DNA of 64,000 bases from an uncultured Prevotellaceae bacterium. GTDB taxonomy: Bacteria; Bacteroidota; Bacteroidia; Bacteroidales; Bacteroidaceae. The notes under the pieces are model-generated. The model was not told the DNA's origin. It worked only from the letters and a program-made list of their open reading frames with translations, and searched no databases. Below, piece after piece: positions 1 through 8,899 of the stretch; the first letter of the stretch is position 1; each line of letters starts with the position of its first letter. The stretch is from contig ONDP01000030.1 in NCBI GenBank assembly GCA_900316645.1, positions 1-64,000 of the forward strand. The letters run 5' to 3'. Made by a program: the position numbers and the translations under genes.

Positions 1-59
1 AATCTGCCCCTTCGGTAGAGTTCTTTATATGGCTCCAAAATTACCCCAAATCAGGCTAA

Positions 60-3000
60 AATGCCTTTAAAATCAGGGTTTTCGGACGGCCTGGGGGGGT
101 AAATCGTGATTTCCAAAATGGAAATGGTAATCCATTTGATGTAGAGGCATATTCTGCCGCAGGATATGTTCAAAAGTCAAGTCAAGATCCTGCAACATAT
201 CCAATAAAAGACAATCTTTGGGCTCCCGATGTTATTTGGAATCCCATGATGGAAAAGTGGTGCATGTACCTCAGCATTAATGGTGATAATGCCAATTGCA
301 GCATTGTTTTGCTGACAGCCGATAACATTGAAGGCCCATATCTTTATCAAGGTCCTGTTGTATTCAGTGGATTTAATCTCGGTTCCACCACCTTATCTTA
401 TAAATATACCGACTTAGAGATAGCACTTGGTACGCAAGCTTCGCTGCCTGACCGCTACAATGTTAGCAACCTGAGCGGATGGCGTCAGCGCTGGCCTAAT
501 GCCATTGACCCCTGTGTGTTCTACGATCAAAGTGGCAAACTCTGGATGTCGTATGGCTCATGGCATGGAGGTATCTGGATGTTGGAACTTGATGAGAAGA
601 CAGGTCTGCGCGACTATGACGTGACATACACTTATACTGAAGGCAGCAGCGCTAATAAAAAGATTGCTGGAGGCCGCCACGTCTCGGGCGAGGCCTCGTA
701 CATTAAATATATAGATGGTTACTATTACCTGTTTGTGACTTATGGTGGACTCACTGCCAACGGTGGTTATCAGATGCGTGTGTTCCGTTCTACCACTCCT
801 GATGGTTCTTATGCTGACCCCTATCATTCTCCAGGCGTAGCCATCTATGATGAATATCGTATGAACTATGGCCCTGACGGTACCCGAAAGACCGATCGTG
901 GTGAGAATATCTTCGGTGCTTATGGTGATTGGGGATATACGGCTACAGGCGATGACTCAGAGCGTTCTCAGGGTCACAATTCCGTCATTACAAATGGCGA
1001 CCAGACCTTTATGGTTTATCACACCCGTTTCCAGAACCGGGCTAATGTTGAGGCGCATGAATTGCGTGTTCATCAGTTGTTCAAAAATTTGGACGGTTGG
1101 CTTTGTGCTGCTCCGTTTGAATTTACTGGCGAGACAGTAACCAACACAGATATCAAGAACACACAGCAGATTGCAACAGCCGATATCCCTGGCAACTACA
1201 AGGTGTTGTTACACACCCTGAATCTGGATCATGCCAACAAGCAGCTGACCGAGCCTGTCGATATCGAATTGAAGTCTGACGGTTCGATTACTGGCGACAT
1301 GACAGGTAGCTGGAGCATTACGGCAGGCACCTCTTATATCTCTATTACCGTAGGCGGCAAGACCTACAAGGGTGTTATGATAGAGCAGACGATGGAGCCT
1401 ACGACCCAGACAGTGGCAGCTTTCACCGCCATGACGACCAGCGACGGCAATACCCTCTGGGGCTATAAGACTCCTTCCACGATTGGCGCTATCGACAAAG
1501 GTTGGGCAGAAGCTGGATCATATACTCCCGCTTACACTATCCCGTCGAACAAGACGTTAACTCTGACCTTTCAGCTGACTAACTATTCTGGTGATTGGGG
1601 TGGATATATACTCAGTCTGGCCAAGAACACAGTTAGTGTACCACAATTTGGTGGTGATAACGGTTATGTATGGTTCCGCTCTCCCGACTTTGCTTGGTAT
1701 AAAAGCGCTTGGAATGCAGGTGCTGTCGTAAGCAATACGAATACCAAAGGCACTATGTCACAATCTGGTTGGCAGGCATTTGTTAAAGATGCAACTACTG
1801 TCATGGCTATCCAGCGTTATGGCACTCAGGTGTTCATAAAAACAACTGTCACGAAAGGAGATGACTCTTACACTCACTATTTTGTGACAGAGATTGGAAC
1901 AACCAAAGACGTTAAGGCTTTCCTTTGTGCTGATGCTGCTACCATAACTATTTCGGATTTTGCAATAACAGACACGGAAAATGTTGATCCAGAAACCGCA
2001 ACAATTGGTGCTGATGGAAATGATGGAGCATTCGGCGCCTCACCTGTTACGACACTTGAGCCTGAGAGCGTTTTGACAATGCACTTTACGAATCATTCCG
2101 CAAAGGCTGATAGTTACGATAACTATGGCATAGAATTGGTTTATAATAATGGCAGCAATAACTATGCTGACATCGTTCTTGGAGGTGGCAGATGGGGAAC
2201 GTTACTTGATGACCCAGTAACCAAAGAAGAGGAACCCTTAAATCCCTTTAGTAACGAGGATTTCTTAAATAAAATGGATGGCGCAGATGTCACGCTGACC
2301 ATTGCCCGCAGTGGAAGAGTTGTCACGATTACGGCAGTTCATGTACCTGCAGACAATAGTACACCGTTTACTTTAAAATACACGCTTGAACCCAATGCCA
2401 CTACATTCCCAGACTTCGCTACAGGGAACATTTCAGTGAATTTAACGACAGACCATAGTCACATCACTTATAAGTTTATTGCCAAGATCAACACCACTAT
2501 CAGCGAATATGGTTGGTCAACCTTCTGTAGCTCGTATCCTCTTGACCTCACAAACGTAGATGGACTGACCGCATATGCTGTCACTGGTCATGATGGTGCT
2601 AATATCAATAAGGTGGAAGTGGCTTCGGCTGTTCCTGCTGGAACTCCTTTGCTGCTCCAGGGTGATGCCAATACCACTTATTTCATTCCTGTTGCAGCTT
2701 CAGGTACAGCTCCTGCAGTCAATCTGCTGAAGGCAGGAACAGGAGCATCGGTAGCCCCTGAGTCAGGCAAGACCAAGTATGCACTGAGCGTTGAGGCTGG
2801 TGCTGCCCACTTCAAGAAGATTGAGGCTGCTCGTGCAATTCCTGTTGGCAAGGCTTACCTTGTATTCGACGAAGTCATTGCTGCCCGCGAACTCGGCTTT
2901 GATGGCGAGGCTACTGGTATCAAGGGCCTCACCCCCAACCCCTCTCCTATAGGCGAGGGTAGTGATAGAGTTTACGATCTCAACGGGCGCTGCATTGGTC

Positions 3001-3074
3001 AATGGTCAATGGTCAATGGTCAATTAAACCCAGGCCTCTACATCGTAAATGGTAAAAAGGTTGTCATAAAGTAA
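60..3074 (+). CDS. GH43 arabinanase-like enzyme, 5'-truncated, with binding-like modules and sorting-like tail
   Basis: The frame is open from the stop at 57-59, and similarity to the GH43 at 57.6 kb begins near base 93 (GGV), well before the first ATG at 246. The WAPDVIWN strand, the NAIDPCVFYD motif (about base 500) and SGEASYI with the likely acid Glu (about base 690) are present. The N-terminal blade with the base Asp (HDPSVVWD in the relative) is missing. A GH43 C-terminal beta-sandwich follows (to about 1480), then two copies of the binding-like module (about 1484-1970 and 1990-2470), a Prevotella-type C-terminal domain (about 2490-2890) and a tail ending GLYIVNGKKVVIK. Endo-arabinanase activity is inferred from the relative. 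Without the base Asp this copy should be inactive unless the true 5' end lies outside the window. The tail carries a REP-like insertion (about 2929-2966) and a GGTCAAT tandem run (2997-3026). Confidence 0.85.
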   Translation, partial: NAFKIRVFGRPGGVNRDFQNGNGNPFDVEAYSAAGYVQKSSQDPATYPIKDNLWAPDVIWNPMMEKWCMYLSINGDNANCSIVLLTADNIEGPYLYQGPVVFSGFNLGSTTLSYKYTDLEIALGTQASLPDRYNVSNLSGWRQRWPNAIDPCVFYDQSGKLWMSYGSWHGGIWMLELDEKTGLRDYDVTYTYTEGSSANKKIAGGRHVSGEASYIKYIDGYYYLFVTYGGLTANGGYQMRVFRSTTPDGSYADPYHSPGVAIYDEYRMNYGPDGTRKTDRGENIFGAYGDWGYTATGDDSERSQGHNSVITNGDQTFMVYHTRFQNRANVEAHELRVHQLFKNLDGWLCAAPFEFTGETVTNTDIKNTQQIATADIPGNYKVLLHTLNLDHANKQLTEPVDIELKSDGSITGDMTGSWSITAGTSYISITVGGKTYKGVMIEQTMEPTTQTVAAFTAMTTSDGNTLWGYKTPSTIGAIDKGWAEAGSYTPAYTIPSNKTLTLTFQLTNYSGDWGGYILSLAKNTVSVPQFGGDNGYVWFRSPDFAWYKSAWNAGAVVSNTNTKGTMSQSGWQAFVKDATTVMAIQRYGTQVFIKTTVTKGDDSYTHYFVTEIGTTKDVKAFLCADAATITISDFAITDTENVDPETATIGADGNDGAFGASPVTTLEPESVLTMHFTNHSAKADSYDNYGIELVYNNGSNNYADIVLGGGRWGTLLDDPVTKEEEPLNPFSNEDFLNKMDGADVTLTIARSGRVVTITAVHVPADNSTPFTLKYTLEPNATTFPDFATGNISVNLTTDHSHITYKFIAKINTTISEYGWSTFCSSYPLDLTNVDGLTAYAVTGHDGANINKVEVASAVPAGTPLLLQGDANTTYFIPVAASGTAPAVNLLKAGTGASVAPESGKTKYALSVEAGAAHFKKIEAARAIPVGKAYLVFDEVIAARELGFDGEATGIKGLTPNPSPIGEGSDRVYDLNGRCIGQWSMVNGQLNPGLYIVNGKKVVIK

Positions 3075-3116
3075 GTCCCCTCCCGACCTCCCCTGTCACA
3101 AGGGGAGGGAAGGGGC
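3074..3116. repeat. GC-rich REP-like hairpin after the GH43 gene
   Basis: An imperfect inverted repeat of CCCCTCCC type closes around a short GTCAC loop directly after the stop codon. It belongs with the dispersed C/G-rich palindromes found inside several genes of this window. It may also stop transcription, although no clear T-run follows. Confidence 0.5.
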
Positions 3117-3148
3117 TTTAACAGAAAAATCTACAAAAACGAAAGAAT

Positions 3149-3309
3149 ATGAAGAAGCAATATATCAATCCCTCTATGGAGGTTGTCGAGATTAAGGCGT
3201 CGAGATTAAGGCCCAACAGTTATTGGCTGGTTCTCCTGGGTTGAATGGTACTTTGGGTGGGACAGATCCCATCTTGAGTCGTGAGGAAGATTTCTATATC
3301 TATGAGTAG
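3149..3309 (+). pseudogene. Small NPSMEVVEI / LLAGS peptide gene, frameshifted
   Basis: The reading frame starts KKQYINPSMEVVEIK but is broken by an exact 14-nt tandem duplication (GTCGAGATTAAGGC at 3185-3198 and 3199-3212). Removing one copy restores a 48-residue protein with the LLAGS motif, ending at the TAG at 3307. As it stands the product stops early, after about 31 residues. It is a relative of the intact genes at 5038 and 7307. Function unknown. Confidence 0.65.
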
Positions 3310-3356
3310 AAGACAAAAGATCAAATAATATATTATTAATCTAAAAACTAACAATT

Positions 3357-5024
3357 ATGAAACAAATTTTACGCAAAACATTCCTTGTCCTATTAGGAGG
3401 AGTCATGAGCACTGCTGCGTGGGCAGACACTACACTTGTTGGTTCAGAGGGGAATGACAATGCTTTCTGGGCTGGTAATTTGTCAGAAATCTACGACATT
3501 GCTCCAAACAAAACTTTGAAGTTAGAGTTTACCAGTTATATCAAGGCCACTGGCTGGAATGTTTGGGAAGCCTGGGTATCTCAGTTTTGGGACTTAAATG
3601 AAAAGAATGTCTTCGTGCGTGCTGACGGATTTGGCTGGCAAGCTGGCGATGGTGGTAAAAACACCAATCCTTATGATGCAGGTACGAATACTGCCGGATA
3701 CGATCCTGCAAATCCGTGGTTCAGCTACAATGCAGCCAACTATCCTGCTGTCGATGCCTTCCACGATGCCCTTCAAGAGGCCTCGGTTGTTTACACTTTC
3801 AAGCGCATTAATGCAGAAGTCATCGTAACCCAAGAGGTAACGAAGGGTTCGAACACATATAAGCATGAGTTTGTATGCTTCTTTGGTGACGGCACTCGTA
3901 ACATCTCTGTGCAGTTGGCTACAGAGAAGTCACACATCATCATTGATAATGACAAAACAACAATCACAGACTCCGAGATTCCTGCTATTTCTGGTACGCT
4001 GCTTGGCTGTCTGAGCCAGCGTGGACGTTTTGGTGCCGGGCAGAAAAAAGACTTTACTTTGGCGGCTGGTGGTTCTATGAAGTTGCATTTTAAGAACTTT
4101 ACCAGCAAATTAAACAACTGGAGCAACTGGATACTGGAACTTCAGAAAGGTACAGATTATCTTGACCTGCGTTGTGACAACTATGGTTGGGGAACCTATT
4201 GGGCTGCCGTTAGTTGCACACAATCTGATGGATATTTTGATAATTTCGTAGAAAAGATGGATGGCGCAGATGTGGAGATTACTATCACTCGCAATAAAAA
4301 CAATTTGTTAATTGTTGCTACACATACGCCTAAAGTAGGTGATGTTTTCACAGAGACGTACAATTATACAAATGACGTTTTCTCTTCTGGTGAAGTTACT
4401 GTACGCTTGCTGACAGATTGTTCATATCTCGACCTTCTTTCTACAAACCAGGAAGTTTATGCTACCATTGGTTCAAAGGGATGGACGACATTCTCAAATG
4501 CTGACTATGCTCTGAATTTTGCCAGTGTTGATGACTTGACGGCTTATCAAATTACGGATCAGACAGGTAAAGTTATCACCAAGTCAGAAGTAACTTCGGC
4601 AGTTCAGAAGAATACAGGTCTGTTGCTCAATGGTACTGCAGGTACTACATATACTATTCCCGTTGCTGCATCAGGTACAGCACTTTCAGGTAACAAGCTG
4701 TTTGCGGGTACTGGTAGTGCTATTTCTATGGCAAGTGGTCATACCTATTATGTTTTGACGTATGAGGATGGTGATGCTCAGTTCAAGAAACTGACATCTG
4801 CTGTTGCCGTTCCTGTAGGCAAGGCATATCTTGACTTCCCCACTACGATCGAGGCTCGTTCGATTGATATTGAGGGTGATGGCACCACAGGAATCAATAT
4901 GGTTAATGGTGAAGGGTTAAAGGTTAATGGTTCTGAGGTCTACTATGACCTGCAGGGTCGTCGCGTGCTCTATCCTAAGAAGGGCTTGTATATCGTGAAT
5001 GGTAAAAAGGTAATATTGAAATAA
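3357..5024 (+). CDS. Secreted modular protein with two binding-like modules and sorting-like tail
   Basis: A signal peptide (MKQILRKTF...AWA) is followed by two divergent copies of the roughly 150-residue module also found in the GH43 at the window start and in the 55.7 kb lipoprotein. Copy A spans residues about 25-200 and has VFVRADGFGW; copy B spans about 208-365 and has LRCDNYGWG and KMDGADVEI. A Prevotella-type C-terminal domain follows (from about 370), with a final YDLQGRRV...GLYIVNGKKVILK tail. No catalytic motif is visible. A glycan-binding role at the cell surface or outside the cell is inferred from module sharing with GH43 enzymes. It is a tandem paralogue of the next large gene; the two signal-peptide coding sequences are nearly identical. 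Confidence 0.85.
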   Translation: MKQILRKTFLVLLGGVMSTAAWADTTLVGSEGNDNAFWAGNLSEIYDIAPNKTLKLEFTSYIKATGWNVWEAWVSQFWDLNEKNVFVRADGFGWQAGDGGKNTNPYDAGTNTAGYDPANPWFSYNAANYPAVDAFHDALQEASVVYTFKRINAEVIVTQEVTKGSNTYKHEFVCFFGDGTRNISVQLATEKSHIIIDNDKTTITDSEIPAISGTLLGCLSQRGRFGAGQKKDFTLAAGGSMKLHFKNFTSKLNNWSNWILELQKGTDYLDLRCDNYGWGTYWAAVSCTQSDGYFDNFVEKMDGADVEITITRNKNNLLIVATHTPKVGDVFTETYNYTNDVFSSGEVTVRLLTDCSYLDLLSTNQEVYATIGSKGWTTFSNADYALNFASVDDLTAYQITDQTGKVITKSEVTSAVQKNTGLLLNGTAGTTYTIPVAASGTALSGNKLFAGTGSAISMASGHTYYVLTYEDGDAQFKKLTSAVAVPVGKAYLDFPTTIEARSIDIEGDGTTGINMVNGEGLKVNGSEVYYDLQGRRVLYPKKGLYIVNGKKVILK

Positions 5025-5037
5025 AAACGTTGCAATT

Positions 5038-5208
5038 ATGAAAAAGACATATATGAATCCTTCAATGGAAGTTGTTGAGATTAAGGCTCAACAGTTGTTG
5101 GCAGGTTCTATCAACACTTTGGGAGGTGACTACAATGGTGGTGGAATCCAGAGTCGCGAATTAGAGTTTGAAGATATTGACGATCCCTCAAAGTGGTTGC
5201 TCAACTAG
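5038..5208 (+). CDS. Small NPSMEVVEI / LLAGS peptide, 56 aa
   Basis: The gene starts 13 bases after the upstream stop and encodes MKKTYMNPSMEVVEI, then AQQLLAGS, then a Gly/Asn-rich stretch and an acidic C-terminus. Three family members in the window share this charged, leader-like start and an LLAGS or IMAGS motif, which looks like a cleavage motif. There is no signal peptide. The family is familiar as short hypothetical proteins of Bacteroidales; no function is known to me. Its place directly behind a secreted multi-module gene suggests co-transcription. Confidence 0.7.
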   Translation: MKKTYMNPSMEVVEIKAQQLLAGSINTLGGDYNGGGIQSRELEFEDIDDPSKWLLN

Positions 5209-5232
5209 ATGTAGTACATTAATGTTAGTAGT

Positions 5233-5281
5233 TTGGAGTGATGGGCGTCTTTTGGCATGAAAGCCAGACTCCCTCACTCCT
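5233..5281 (+). terminator. Imperfect hairpin behind the small peptide gene
   Basis: GGAGTGA..GGG pairs with CCC..TCACTCC around an ATGA-containing loop, with a further GTCT/AGAC pairing inside. The T-run after it is short, so it may act as a weak terminator or a processing site between the two paralogous gene pairs. Confidence 0.45.
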
Positions 5282-5344
5282 TTGCAAGACTTCTTAAAAC
5301 AATATAATTCTAATCAAAATATTAACATTCTAATGAACTTAAAA

Positions 5345-7285
5345 ATGAAACAGATTTTACGCAAAACCCTCCTCGCCCTATTAGGAGGAGTTATGAGCAC
5401 TGCTGCGTGGGCGGATGGTGATGTAACTACTATTGGAGCAACAGATTATACTGATGATGGTTGGGTCCACTATTCTGCCCCATATACTATTGGAGCAGAT
5501 CAAACATTACATCTTGAGTTTGTTAATCACCATGCAACAAATGAACAGTGTGTGGATAACGAATGGGGTAAAATTGGCTCAGAACCTGCTCAATTTAGAA
5601 ACTGGTTTAATTATGTCCTGATTTTGTCTAGTGATAACACTCATACTAGTCAATACTTTTATGTCCGTCCAGATAATTATGGTGGTGGTACCAAATATAG
5701 CGACGCAGGAAATGAAGGCAACTGGGATTGGGGTACTTTTGCAGATGAAACCAATGGCGCAAAAGTAACTATGGATATCATGCGTCATGGTTCAACTGTC
5801 ACTATTATTGCTAATTTAAAGTCTGCAAGTGGTGTGTATCGATATCAGAAGTACTCAATGGATATAGATGAGAGTGTAGCCAATATCTATGCCAATCTGA
5901 CAGCAGAACATGCATATGTAGAGATTGACAATAGTGCTACTAAGACTTTTGCGACTGAAACTGCAGGATCGTATGTCTATACAAATGATTTCTCTTCAAA
6001 TAGCGGTCTTACTTTTGTTGGAAGCTCTTCTTTAACCACTGATGGTACTTTTGGATATGCTTTCCAAAATACTGCGAGTGCAACTCCACGCACTAACTAT
6101 CTGAGACTTCCAAACGATTTGTTAGCCCACTCTATGCTTTCTAAGCAGTTAACTATCGGATTTTGGGTTAAGGCAAAGGGCGACAAGGCAGGGGCTTCAA
6201 GTTCATACAATTGGGCTCCAATCTTCACTGCTTACGCAGATGCCCCTTCAACAGAAAATACAGTTCCAATGCTTGCATGTCAATATCGAGGTCTTTTACA
6301 AGTTAATTGTGTAGCAGGCTTTTCAGATTATACTGACGGCCAAAACGACGATCCGGTCAATCATGTATACAATGATTTTACGGGAAATACAGATTGGCTT
6401 TCAGATCATGAATGGCATTATTATACTGTTGTATTTAATGACGAAATTGCATCTGTATATTTTGATGGTGTGTTGAAGAATCAATGGACAGCTAACAAAA
6501 CATATAATAATGGATCAACAGATGTTACATGGGCTACTCAAAAAGGATTGTTCTATAATGGTTCGGTTTTAAAGTATATCTGTCTAGGAGGTAACCAGGC
6601 ATGGAATTGGGGTGATAATGACCCAGGCTTTACTTTTGCTCGCTTCCGTGTACAGAACAGCGCAATGACCGCTTCTGACATTGCCACCCGAATGACTGCT
6701 GATAAAGCAACCTTTACTGTCAAGATAGGCGAAACAGAGTGGGCAACACTAACAAGTGATAAAATTCTTAACTTTGATGGTATATCAGGTCTTACAGCGA
6801 ATGTTGTTTCTGATTACAATACAAGTACAAAATCCATTACAGTAACTCCTGTGACTGAAGTTCCTGCAGCTACTCCATTATTGCTTAATGGTAATGAGGG
6901 TGTTTATAGTGTACCTGTATTGGCAAGTACCTCTGCAAGTATAGGCACTAACTATTTGGTACGCGGTCCTGGAGATGAAGTAGGGGAGGCAACAGGAACA
7001 AATACGAGATTTGTGCTCGTTGTATCAGGTACTAACGCTGTATTTAAGAAGATTGGAGACACAAAACATCCTGAAATTTCCACAGATAAAGCTTATTTGG
7101 AGATACCTGCTGTTCTTTCGGCACGTGAACTTAGTATAAACCTTGATGGTGGCGATGCAACAGCTATCAAGACTATGAAGGTTGGCACAGAGGATAATAT
7201 CTATTATAACCTGCAGGGTCAGCGTGTGCTCTATCCTACGAAGGGCTTGTATATCGTGAATGGAAAGAAAGTTATCATCAAATAA
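5345..7285 (+). CDS. Secreted protein: binding-like module, LamG/ConA-like domain and sorting-like tail
   Basis: The start at 5345 is chosen because MKQILRK...AWA forms the same signal peptide as the 3357 gene; an in-frame ATG at 5282 adds only a hydrophilic stretch. After the signal comes one binding-like module (residues about 25-195, with FYVRPDNYGGG and WDWGTF). A ConA/LamG-like domain follows (about 200-450), recognisable by TIGFWVKAK, WHYYTVVF and ASVYFDGVL. Then come the Prevotella-type C-terminal domain and a tail ending GLYIVNGKKVIIK. No active-site motif is visible. It is probably a secreted or surface glycan-binding protein, as inferred from domains and neighbours. Confidence 0.85.
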   Translation: MKQILRKTLLALLGGVMSTAAWADGDVTTIGATDYTDDGWVHYSAPYTIGADQTLHLEFVNHHATNEQCVDNEWGKIGSEPAQFRNWFNYVLILSSDNTHTSQYFYVRPDNYGGGTKYSDAGNEGNWDWGTFADETNGAKVTMDIMRHGSTVTIIANLKSASGVYRYQKYSMDIDESVANIYANLTAEHAYVEIDNSATKTFATETAGSYVYTNDFSSNSGLTFVGSSSLTTDGTFGYAFQNTASATPRTNYLRLPNDLLAHSMLSKQLTIGFWVKAKGDKAGASSSYNWAPIFTAYADAPSTENTVPMLACQYRGLLQVNCVAGFSDYTDGQNDDPVNHVYNDFTGNTDWLSDHEWHYYTVVFNDEIASVYFDGVLKNQWTANKTYNNGSTDVTWATQKGLFYNGSVLKYICLGGNQAWNWGDNDPGFTFARFRVQNSAMTASDIATRMTADKATFTVKIGETEWATLTSDKILNFDGISGLTANVVSDYNTSTKSITVTPVTEVPAATPLLLNGNEGVYSVPVLASTSASIGTNYLVRGPGDEVGEATGTNTRFVLVVSGTNAVFKKIGDTKHPEISTDKAYLEIPAVLSARELSINLDGGDATAIKTMKVGTEDNIYYNLQGQRVLYPTKGLYIVNGKKVIIK

Positions 7286-7306
7286 AATAGAGGGAGGAAA
7301 CTAATT

Positions 7307-7435
7307 ATGAAAACAATTGAAAAGAAAGAATACGTAAATCCCTCTATGGAGGTAGTTGAAATCAATGCTCCTCAGATTATGGCAGGCTCGCCTCCTCTGA
7401 GTGATGAAGAGTATAACGACGAAGAAGTTATCTAA
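7307..7435 (+). CDS. Small NPSMEVVEI / IMAGS peptide, 42 aa
   Basis: A good ribosome site (AGGGAGGAAA) lies 8 bases before the ATG. The product begins MKTIEKKEYVNPSMEVVEI, continues with APQIMAGS and ends in a short acidic tail (DEEYNDEEVI). It is the third member of the family, again directly downstream of a secreted module protein, and it is followed by a strong terminator. Function unknown. Confidence 0.7.
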   Translation: MKTIEKKEYVNPSMEVVEINAPQIMAGSPPLSDEEYNDEEVI

Positions 7436-7465
7436 CCTGAAAATAGAATAGTACTTTATGAAAGT

Positions 7466-7504
7466 AATCCCTGTCAAATGTGATGCTTGGCAGGGATTTT
7501 TTTC
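7466..7504 (+). terminator. Rho-independent terminator ending the left gene set
   Basis: AATCCCTGTCA pairs with TGGCAGGGATT around a short loop, followed by a run of T. Confidence 0.75.
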
Positions 7505-7529
7505 TTGTTTGTCTTGAGAATAGCAATTT

Positions 7530-7560
7530 GGTGGACAAAATAATGAAAATGGTGGAAAAA
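7530..7560. promoter_or_regulatory. Candidate AraC-type operator: two GGTGG sites 21 bp apart
   Basis: GGTGGACAAAA at 7530 and GGTGGAAAAAT at 7551 are the reverse complements of the TTTTGTCCACC and TTTTTTCCACC pair in front of the SusC at 50.6 kb, with the identical 21-bp spacing. Two helical turns between direct repeats is typical for AraC-family dimers. No canonical -7 box lies just downstream on the minus strand. On the plus strand the candidate small-RNA promoter is at about 7600-7634. Regulation is inference. Confidence 0.45.
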
Positions 7561-7640
7561 TCTGCATCTTGGCACGTTTTACACCTTTTTTGTTATCTTT
7601 TCGTCCAACATTATTAAAAAACGGTGTACTTTTGCATTGG

Positions 7641-7765
7641 ATTCAGGATAGCCAGCACATTAGGTGCCCCTATCTAACCATGATTAAGCAGATTCATACT
7701 AATTAAGTGATTTAACAGAGTTGATTGGAAACGCCCAGGAGAATGCCCCAGGGCGTTTTTCGTTT
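7641..7765 (+). ncRNA. Candidate small RNA with its own promoter and terminator
   Basis: A -7 box TACTTTTG (7627-7634) precedes a stretch without a credible reading frame. It folds locally: GATAG/CTATC and GCAC/GTGC pair around ATTAG (7647-7674). At the end AACGCCC pairs with GGGCGTT, followed by T (7729-7760), a terminator shape. The transcript would be about 120 nt. It resembles no RNA family I know. The AraC-type site pair lies about 70 bases upstream. Confidence 0.35.
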
Positions 7766-7935
7766 CCAACGATCATCTGCCATTCTTAGCCCGCTGCCGT
7801 CGAACTAAAATCATATAAAGTGATGAGGAAAAAGGATGGGGAATGGCGACAAAACCTAAAAAATAGGTATTGCAGGATTGGGGAAGACTGACTACCTTTG
7901 CAGCCGGAAACTTAACCACATAAATTAGTTAGTAT

Positions 7936-8430
7936 ATGAATAAGACAATTGTAGTTTTCGGTTCTTCCACAGGTACGTGTGAGTCTATTGCAGAGAAGAT
8001 AGCTTCGCGACTGGGTGCCGAAGTGATGAATGTGCAGGACCTGACTGCCGACATTGTAGCAGCCAACGTAAACCTCATCTTAGGTACCTCTACTTGGGGC
8101 GCCGGCGAGATGCAGGACGATTGGTATGAGGGTATTAACGTGCTGAAATCGAGTGATTTGACCGGAAAAACGGTGGCGCTCTTTGGCTGTGGCGACTGTG
8201 AGTCGTATGGCGACACCTTCGTGGGCGGCATGGGCGAATTGTATGATGCCATCAAGAATTCGGGAGCTCAGCTGGTGGGTGCTGTCAGCACTGACGGTTA
8301 TACGTTCGACGATTCTGCTGCTATCGTTAATGGCAAGTTTGTGGGGCTGCCCCTTGATGATGTCAATGAGGACGACAAGACAGACGGCCGCATTGATAGC
8401 TGGGTAGCTCAGATATCACCAAACCTTTAA
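7936..8430 (+). CDS. fldA: Flavodoxin
   Basis: A 164-residue long-chain flavodoxin that binds FMN and carries low-potential electrons in the cytoplasm. The phosphate loop GSSTGTCESIA (residues 9-19), GTSTWGAGE (about 50) and FGCGDCESYGDTF (about 83) are the expected FMN contacts. The promoter box TACCTTTG lies at 7893-7900. The next gene encodes the small DUF2023 partner often found beside flavodoxin in Bacteroidota, 15 bases downstream, so the two are probably co-transcribed. Confidence 0.95.
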   Translation: MNKTIVVFGSSTGTCESIAEKIASRLGAEVMNVQDLTADIVAANVNLILGTSTWGAGEMQDDWYEGINVLKSSDLTGKTVALFGCGDCESYGDTFVGGMGELYDAIKNSGAQLVGAVSTDGYTFDDSAAIVNGKFVGLPLDDVNEDDKTDGRIDSWVAQISPNL

Positions 8431-8445
8431 AAAACTTTCAGACGG

Positions 8446-8805
8446 ATGACAGAGAGAATGCCAATAGACATGAAGGTGCTGATGAACCACATCTATGAAT
8501 ATAAGAAAGGTGTGCGCCAGATGGTGTTGTTTACGATGAACAAGCGTTACGAGACGTTTGCCCTGCAGCGGTTGGACCATCAGAACATCCCCTATGTGTT
8601 GCAACCGGCAGGTAAGAATACGGTCAACCTATATTTCGGACGCCGTGAGTGTCTGGAGGCCATTCGACTGATTGTCACACGTCCGCTTAACGAGCTGACT
8701 CCCGAGGAGGACTTCATCCTCGGGGCCATGCTCGGTTATGATATTTGTGCCCAGTGTGAGCGTTATTGCGAGCGTAAATGCCGCCATTGTCAGCAGGCAC
8801 AATAG
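8446..8805 (+). CDS. DUF2023 family protein, flavodoxin-associated
   Basis: A 119-residue protein with a Cys-rich C-terminus ([15 protein letters not shown]) that could bind a metal or an iron-sulfur cluster. I recognise it as the DUF2023 family, which travels with fldA. Function is unknown; a role with flavodoxin is inferred from linkage. The start could also be at 8458 or 8470, as three Met codons lie close together and no ribosome site decides. Confidence 0.8.
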   Translation: MTERMPIDMKVLMNHIYEYKKGVRQMVLFTMNKRYETFALQRLDHQNIPYVLQPAGKNTVNLYFGRRECLEAIRLIVTRPLNELTPEEDFILGAMLGYDICAQCERYCERKCRHCQQAQ

Positions 8806-8899
8806 TTTTTTGTCACACAGAAAACAGAAAAAAAGGATTTTCTCTTCGCTGACTCGTATTTTTTATTTATATTTGCATCATATTATTAATTAAGGTGAT

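Noticed and set aside
5282-5344. Longer N-terminus for the 5345 gene
   Set aside because: The extra residues are hydrophilic and precede a typical signal peptide identical in layout to the 3357 paralogue.
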